NCBI GenBank assembly: GCA_035258565.1
Contig: DATFXF010000312.1
Coordinates: forward strand, 1 to 10,064
Direction: 5' to 3'
DNA length: 10,064 nucleotides
DNA from: DATFXF01 sp035258565
GTDB taxonomy: Bacteria > Acidobacteriota > Terriglobia > Acidiferrales > UBA7541
In this document: positions 6,483-10,064 of the stretch, one piece after another
Layout: each line of letters starts with the position of its first letter
Numbering within the stretch: position 1 is the first letter of the stretch
Notes under the pieces: model-generated
Seen by the model: the letters and a program-made list of their open reading frames with translations, nothing else
Databases searched by the model: none
Told to the model about the DNA's origin: nothing
Program-made: the position numbers and the translations under genes

Positions 6483-7615
6483 CGCTCCTCCGTCACGGGC
6501 GCAGTCTTGGGGACCGGCCTATTCTCGGCTGATCCGCCCGACGCTGGCGCGAGATCGGAATCTGCCGCCGCGGCAGGCCGCTCAATGCGGTCGAGCGCAT
6601 CGGCCAGTGCGCAGACAAGCTCGGGAATGCCTTCGCCAGTCACTGCCGAGATGGCGTGGAATGCGAGACCCTTGGCGGCCGAGAACGCGCGCAGGCGTTC
6701 CAGGCGCGCCCGGTCGGTCGTGGCGTCGAGTTTCGTGGCCACCACGAGCATCGGCTTGGCGGCCAGCGCCGCGCTGAATGCGGCCAGTTCGCCGAGAATT
6801 GCTTCGAAGTCGCGCAGCGGGTCGCGGTCAGAGGCGTCACTCGTGTCGATTAGATGGGCCAGCAGGCGCGTGCGCTCGATGTGGCGCAGAAAGCGCGTCC
6901 CGAGGCCCGCGCCAGTATGCGCGCCTTCGATCAAGCCGGGCAGATCGGCGACGACGAATGTGCGTCCTGCGGCGGCTCGACCCGCTGGCCCGCCAGTGGA
7001 AACCACGCCCAGCCCCGGTTCGAGCGTCGTGAAGGGGTAATCGGCGATCTTCGGCCGCGCCGCTGAGATGCGCGAGATCAGCGTGGACTTCCCCACGTTC
7101 GGAAAACCGATGAGGCCGACGTCAGCCAGCAGCTTGAGCTCGAGACGCAGGCGCCGCTCCTCGCCCGGCTGGCCTTCTTCGAATTCCCGCGGCGCCCGGT
7201 GCCAGGGCTTGGCGAAGTGCTGATTGCCGCGCCCACCGCGCCCGCCGCGCGCTACCAGGAAGCGCTGGCCCGGAGCGGTGAAATCCGCGAGCCGTTCGCC
7301 GGAATCCTCCTCTATCACAATCGTGCCCACCGGCACCGTCAAGACCAAGTCGGCGCCGCTGTGTCCGGTGCGGTTCGAGCCTTCGCCGTGGCGCCCGCGC
7401 TCGGCGCGGAATTCGCGATTGAAGCGGTAGTACAGGAGTGTATTGTCATGCGGCGTGGCCTCCAGGATCACGCTGCCTCCTGCGCCGCCGTCGCCGCCCG
7501 AAGGCCCGCCGCGCGGGACATACTTTTCTCGGCGAAAGGCAAGGCAACCTTTGCCACCGTCGCCAGCCTTCACGTAGATTCTGGCTTCGTCAACAAACAC
7601 GGCTTCCCGGCTCAT
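6479..7615 (-). CDS. obgE: Obg family GTPase
   Basis: Obg (CgtA) is an essential GTPase that acts in late 50S assembly and stringent-response signalling. The 378-residue protein has the Gly-rich Obg fold at 5-160 (KAGDGGKGC, PRGGPSGGDGGAGG, RGGRGGRGNQHF). The GTPase domain follows with G1 GFPNVGKST (170-178), the TT-containing G2 segment DYPFTTLEPG (192-201), G3 DLPG (224-227), G4 TKLD (294-297) and G5 SAVTGEG (323-329). The usual G4 is NKxD, so Asn is replaced by Thr. The last 30 residues are Pro/Ala-rich and likely disordered, with no OCT domain. The chosen start is ATG 7615-7613. A GTG at 7600-7598 (VFVDEARIYV) is an alternative that fits the family N-terminus more tightly. The stop overlaps nadD as TTGA. 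The rplU-rpmA-obgE order is widely conserved. Confidence 0.96.
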   Translation of the reverse strand: MSREAVFVDEARIYVKAGDGGKGCLAFRREKYVPRGGPSGGDGGAGGSVILEATPHDNTLLYYRFNREFRAERGRHGEGSNRTGHSGADLVLTVPVGTIVIEEDSGERLADFTAPGQRFLVARGGRGGRGNQHFAKPWHRAPREFEEGQPGEERRLRLELKLLADVGLIGFPNVGKSTLISRISAARPKIADYPFTTLEPGLGVVSTGGPAGRAAAGRTFVVADLPGLIEGAHTGAGLGTRFLRHIERTRLLAHLIDTSDASDRDPLRDFEAILGELAAFSAALAAKPMLVVATKLDATTDRARLERLRAFSAAKGLAFHAISAVTGEGIPELVCALADALDRIERPAAAADSDLAPASGGSAENRPVPKTAPVTEER

Positions 7616-7685
7616 GAGCAAAGGATACGACAGGCGAGTCTCGGAGGATAAGCGAGCACCTTCGGCGAATCCAAAGGAAATCCGT

Positions 7686-7703
7686 CCCACGCACAAGCGT
7701 GGG
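7686..7703. repeat. Perfect hairpin between rpmA and obgE
   Basis: CCCACGC (7686-7692) and GCGTGGG (7697-7703) form a perfect 7-bp stem around an ACAA loop. It sits in the 152-base gap between rpmA and obgE. On the minus strand it is followed by ACGGATTTCCTTT, not a true U-tract, so full termination is unlikely. It could attenuate or process the transcript to give more L21/L27 than Obg. It could also be a copy of a dispersed palindromic repeat. Only this copy occurs in the window. Confidence 0.55.
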
Positions 7704-7767
7704 TTCCATCCTTCCGTTCGGAAATGATTGCGGGCCAGGGCCAGGCCGCCCTGAAATTGGCGACCGA

Positions 7768-8082
7768 TTAATCCGCTGTGACTCGGGCGGGTTCGGGAGA
7801 GGGTGCTTTTGTTGCCAGCGCAGCCTCTCCAGCCGGGAACACGCTGACGTATCGCCCGCTGCGGCCTTTCCTCTCGAAGCGGACAATGCCAGTGATGCGG
7901 GCGTAGAGGGTATCGTCCTTGCCGCGGCCAACGTTTCGGCCCGGCTTGTGGCGCGTGCCGCGCTGGCGGACGAGAATGGTGCCGGCCTCGACAAGCTGTC
8001 CGGCGTGGCGCTTGATTCCAAGACGTTGTCCCTCGGAATCCCGCCCGTTGGTAGAGGATCCGCCGCCTTTCTTGTGAGCCAT
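7768..8082 (-). CDS. rpmA: 50S ribosomal protein L27
   Basis: L27 is a large-subunit protein whose N-terminal tail reaches the peptidyl-transferase centre. The start ATG 8082-8080 gives MAHKKGGGSSTNGRDSEGQR, the hallmark N-terminus, with no cleavable leader of the Firmicutes kind. The body continues with GIKRHAGQLVEAGTILVRQR (22-41) and KPGRNVGRGKDDTLYA. At 104 residues it is longer than the usual 85-90; the extra is a C-terminal tail after about residue 85 (AGEAALATKAPSPEPARV...). It begins 11 bases after the rplU stop, with a GGGAAG ribosome-binding candidate in the gap, so the two are co-transcribed from the rplU promoter. Confidence 0.98.
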   Translation of the reverse strand: MAHKKGGGSSTNGRDSEGQRLGIKRHAGQLVEAGTILVRQRGTRHKPGRNVGRGKDDTLYARITGIVRFERKGRSGRYVSVFPAGEAALATKAPSPEPARVTAD

Positions 8083-8093
8083 GGGAGCTTCCC

Positions 8094-8405
8094 TCAGAGC
8101 GTGATTTCGCTGACCTGGACGGCCGTGTAACCCTGCCGGTGGCCGCGCACGATCTTGTACTGCTTGGTCTTGCGGTATTTCATCACCACGAGCTTGGGGT
8201 GACGGCCCTGCTCGACGATCTTGCCGGTCACCTTGGCCTTGGCGGCTTCACTGCCGGCGAGCAACTTCCGGTCGTCGGTGTGGACGGCCAGCACGTCGTC
8301 AAAGGTCACCTTGCCGCCCACCTTCCCCGGCAAGCGCTCTATCTTGACCGTCTCTCCCGGCGCCACGCGGTACTGCTTCCCGCCCGAGCGGATCACAGCG
8401 TACAT
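8094..8405 (-). CDS. rplU: 50S ribosomal protein L21
   Basis: L21 is a large-subunit protein that binds 23S rRNA. The 103-residue protein begins MYAVIRSGGKQYRVAPGETV and contains LPGKVGGKVTFDDVLAV (27-43) and, near the C-terminus, the RNA-binding basic segment MKYRKTKQYKIVRGHRQGY. The start at ATG 8405-8403 is fixed by a full AGGAGG Shine-Dalgarno at 8410-8415 with a 4-base spacer. A longer in-frame reading to 8531 would run through the promoter and is rejected. It heads the ribosomal part of the array. Confidence 0.98.
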   Translation of the reverse strand: MYAVIRSGGKQYRVAPGETVKIERLPGKVGGKVTFDDVLAVHTDDRKLLAGSEAAKAKVTGKIVEQGRHPKLVVMKYRKTKQYKIVRGHRQGYTAVQVSEITL

Positions 8406-8435
8406 CCTGCCTCCTGACCAGATCGGCAAACGCTC

Positions 8436-8464
8436 ATTATACGGGGCCGCCCGACGACCGTCAA
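8436..8464 (-). promoter_or_regulatory. Strong sigma-70-type promoter for rplU-rpmA and probably the downstream array
   Basis: On the minus strand the -35 box is TTGACG (8464-8459; five of six consensus bases) and the -10 box is TATAAT (8441-8436; perfect), separated by exactly 17 bases. Transcription should start near 8429, leaving a leader of about 25 bases before the rplU ATG that includes the AGGAGG site. The leader is too short for an elaborate leader-RNA control element. Confidence 0.88.
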
Positions 8465-8512
8465 CGCGGCTAGCGTGCCGCATGTTGGTGTCGACTGGCG
8501 GAAAATACACCC

Positions 8513-8677
8513 TGCGCGACGAGCACGGCACAGTGGCTAACGGGCGAATACAAGTTGAGTCCCTCCGAGGTAGCGCAGGTGCTGGGCACGTCGGCGGAAT
8601 ACAAGGTGAGCGAGGTGGCTGACCGCCTTGCGGAATTCAAATCGGGAGTGCGACGACTCAAGAAACTTCAGCTCCTG
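8513..8677 (+). pseudogene. Remnant resembling an acetamidase/formamidase C-terminus
   Basis: The plus-strand frame reads ATSTAQWLTGEYKLSPSEVA, then QVLGTSAEYKVSEVADR, then an Arg/Lys-rich tail ending near KKLQLL. From memory this resembles the C-terminal helices of acetamidase/formamidase family proteins, where a WL-x-EYxLSxxEA segment precedes a V-L-GTSxxYxVxEVAD segment. Nothing upstream encodes the rest of that enzyme. The frame runs on past the similarity to a stop at 8773 without familiar sequence, and its only start is a TTG at 8555 inside the similar stretch. This fits a gene end left by deletion or rearrangement. It lies opposite to all neighbours. The family call is recall only; a fortuitous frame is the alternative. 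Confidence 0.5.
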
Positions 8678-8869
8678 GTATGGGCCAATGTATGGAATCG
8701 CTGTCGGCGGACGGCGTTAGTGACGGTGCTTAACTTCCCGCTCGAGTCACAGGGCACTCTGACACTGATCTAATGCCCGGCCATTGGGTAAGTTTCCGAA
8801 TAGGCGACGATCCCCTCGGAATGTTATCGTTCGCGGAAGCGAGAGCCTCGCAGGCAATTTGGGTGAAAC

Positions 8870-9043
8870 TCAGTACGCCAGCCCTGACGCGGAGAAAAGC
8901 GGACCAGGTGCTTTGCCCTCTGCTGTCGCCTTGAGACGATACATCAATTCGCCCCAGGTCGTTGTGCAAGCCACGAAATAATCTGTCTCGGCTTTCCAGT
9001 CGGCGTGTGTAAAGCGGACAAGCGTCGTGCCATTGTCGAATAC
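8870..9043 (-). pseudogene. Truncated SRPBCC (AHSA1-like) domain protein, C-terminal fragment
   Basis: A 57-codon minus-strand frame with no start codon reads NGTTLVRFTHADWKAETDYF, then VACTTTWGELMYRLKATAEG, then KAPGPLFSASGLAY and a TGA at 8872-8870. The FTHADW, W-G-x-L-x-x-L-K and GKxPGPLF features match the end of SRPBCC/AHSA1-like (START-fold) domains, which usually span about 140-160 residues. Upstream in frame a TGA lies at 9046-9044, and the sequence beyond it shows nothing of the N-terminal part. The gene has therefore lost roughly its first two thirds. I expect no functional product. The fragment sits between the outer-membrane protein gene and the rplU promoter. Confidence 0.7.
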
Positions 9044-9084
9044 TCAGACACCGGCCTGGCTCGGCCCGAGTGCAGATGGGGGAA

Positions 9085-9871
9085 TCAGAATTTGAAGCGG
9101 CGGCCGATGATCCACTTCACAATCCAATGTTCGCTCGAGCCGGTCAAGCCGCGGCCCACGGCAAAATCCAGTTCCCAATCGGGGGAAGCATTCACGTACA
9201 GGGTGGAGAAGATCAGGTGGTGCTGCTGGTCGAGCGGCCGGAAGTGGTCGATCGGCCCGGTCTCCGCATAATACTCGAGTCCCGGCGCCAGTCGTTTCGT
9301 CAGGTTGTAGGATATCTTCAGACCGGGCTCGAAACCCAGACCGCTGTGCCTATCCGGGCCCCGGACGGATTTGGTGAGGTCCGGGTTCAGCGAGAAATAC
9401 CACTTGCCGATGTCTTTCTCGAGAATCGGCCGGATTTCCAGGGTGATTGTGTTGGGGTCGAACTGGTGTTTTGTTGAAGGCCAGTTCGCTGCTGAAGCTG
9501 AACCGGAACGGCAGGCGCCAACCCTCCGGGATGCGGAAGCGAGGGCGGATGCGCGAGCCAGCGAACTTGGGGCCGATTCCGGGGACATAGGCGGTCACTA
9601 GATAGCCGCCCAATTCCCAGTGCGGAATCAGGCCGTGGGTGACCTCCACGGTGAAGTGAAACTGGTGGTTGTTCGGGAACTGACCCTTCTCGGTTTGCTT
9701 GGTGCCGCTGGCGGTGAAATTCATGTGCAACTCAACCATGGTTTGCCGCGGCTCGACGGTTTCGTAGGGATACACCTGGATCTCGAACAAATCTTGCCCT
9801 TGCACCCTGGGGACCAGCCAGCAGAGCGAGGCCAAGGTAAACGTGCAGGCGAACTCACGGAATCGCGTCAA
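9085..9871 (-). pseudogene. Outer-membrane beta-barrel-like protein, broken by a one-base frameshift
   Basis: The minus-strand product begins MTRFREFACTFTLASLCWLV, a signal peptide probably cleaved near VQG|QD (residues 25-26). It continues with alternating polar/hydrophobic strands (MVELHMNFT, FHFTVEVTHG, WELGGYLVTAYVPG, RLPFRFSFSSELAF). After codon 134 an A4 run (plus-strand TTTT, 9469-9472) shifts the frame, and the first frame ends at 9350. Removing one A joins it to the second frame (ELAFNKHQFDPNTITLEIRP), which continues with strands to 9085 and ends in RRFKF; a terminal Phe is typical of outer-membrane barrels. The restored length is about 261 residues. The start is TTG 9871-9869, with an AAGGG ribosome-binding candidate 6 bases upstream. 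I do not recognise a specific family or substrate. The frameshift could be a sequencing error, in which case the gene is intact. Confidence 0.75.
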
Positions 9872-9907
9872 CCAACGCCCTTGTGGCTCGGCGCGAGAAT
9901 CGCGTCG

Positions 9908-9936
9908 AGGATAGCCCAGCCGGAAGCCCTCGCCAA
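9908..9936 (-). promoter_or_regulatory. Possible promoter of the outer-membrane protein gene
   Basis: On the minus strand TTGGCG (9936-9931) and TATCCT (9913-9908) are 17 bases apart, in the 80-base gap between the recombinase stop and the TTG start at 9871. The match to sigma-70 consensus is moderate, so this is a candidate only. Confidence 0.35.
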
Positions 9937-9951
9937 CTGGCGCGGCACTCG

Positions 9952-10064
9952 TCAGGCGCGGGGGTGCGCCTTGTCGTACACCTCCATCAACTGCCGGATA
10001 GAGGCATGAGTGTACTTCTGGGTGGTGGAAAGCGAGCGGTGGCCGAGCAGCTCCTGGATGGCGC
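9952..10064 (-). CDS. Xer-type tyrosine recombinase, C-terminal fragment at the window edge
   Basis: The last 36 codons of a tyrosine recombinase are visible on the minus strand, ending at TGA 9954-9952. The fragment reads IQELLGHRSLSTTQKYTHAS then IRQLMEVYDKAHPRA. It holds two active-site residues of the family: the His of LGH and the nucleophilic Tyr of TQKYTH, which forms the covalent 3'-phosphotyrosine bond with DNA. The short tail and the IRQLMEVYDKAHPRA ending match XerC/XerD proteins, which resolve chromosome dimers at dif, better than phage integrases. The rest of the gene is beyond 10064, so XerC, XerD and other integrases cannot be separated with certainty. Confidence 0.88.
   Translation of the reverse strand, partial: AIQELLGHRSLSTTQKYTHASIRQLMEVYDKAHPRA

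Larger units (their letters stand above)
8406..9084. other. Gene-poor region with two decayed gene ends
   Basis: No intact gene is visible over about 680 bases. It contains the rplU promoter (8436-8464), a probable acetamidase/formamidase 3' remnant on the plus strand (about 8513-8677) and an SRPBCC remnant on the minus strand (8870-9043). I see no recognisable content at 8678-8869 or 9044-9084. No tRNA, insertion sequence or direct-repeat boundary was found. Confidence 0.7.

Noticed and set aside
7616..7767. Possible separate promoter for obgE (TTGGAT with TATCCT, 18-base spacer)
   Set aside because: The -35 match is only three of six bases, too weak to list next to the strong rplU promoter that reads through.
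9015..9033. TGGCACGACGCTTG, resembling a sigma-54 -24/-12 promoter on the minus strand
   Set aside because: The -12 element lacks the expected GC (it reads TTGT), and the bases are codons of the SRPBCC remnant with no gene suitably placed downstream.
1..10064. CRISPR arrays, tRNA or rRNA genes, insertion sequences, toxin-antitoxin pairs
   Set aside because: Looked for on both strands; no regularly spaced repeats, tRNA-like T-loop motifs, transposase motifs or paired small genes were seen.

Overview
The window is a GC-rich bacterial chromosome segment in which every intact gene lies on the minus strand, so transcription runs from high to low coordinates. It looks like a Gram-negative genome: there is a secreted beta-barrel-type protein ending in Phe and a sigma-54 activator. 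The gene mix (rplU-rpmA-obgE-nadD-rsfS, then a short sigma-54 activator, rlmH, cobO, accD, folC) and the style of the degraded genes suggest Acidobacteriota or a close relative. That assignment is inference from recall, not a database result.

Layout in transcription order, right to left. (1) 10064-9952: 3' end of a Xer tyrosine recombinase. (2) 9871-9085: an outer-membrane beta-barrel-like protein, broken by one extra base in an A4 run. (3) 9084-8406: about 680 bases with no intact gene. It holds two decayed gene ends, an SRPBCC/AHSA1-like C-terminus on the minus strand and a probable acetamidase/formamidase C-terminus on the plus strand, and then a near-consensus sigma-70 promoter facing rplU. 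(4) 8405-7768: rplU and rpmA, followed by a gap with a perfect hairpin. (5) 7615-4037: obgE, nadD, rsfS, the sigma-54 activator and rlmH. The first four are chained by 4-base stop/start overlaps that use three different start codons (TTGA, GTGA, ATGA). (6) 3961-696: an unrecognised 126-residue protein, cobO, accD and folC, with accD and folC one base apart. (7) 695-495: a spacer with a two-site palindromic operator-like element. (8) 494-1: a TetR-family regulator running off the left edge, frameshifted at a C4 run.

The central block is a housekeeping array. It covers ribosome assembly and silencing (L21, L27, Obg, RsfS, RlmH), NAD synthesis (NadD), corrinoid adenosylation (CobO), commitment to fatty-acid synthesis (AccD) and folate glutamylation (FolC). 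The odd member is a bare AAA+/Fis sigma-54 activator with no sensor domain, translationally coupled to rsfS. I see no convincing undescribed defence or mobile system. The observations most worth following are that activator, the two homopolymer frameshifts, the TetR operator pair and the gene remnants between 8406 and 9084.
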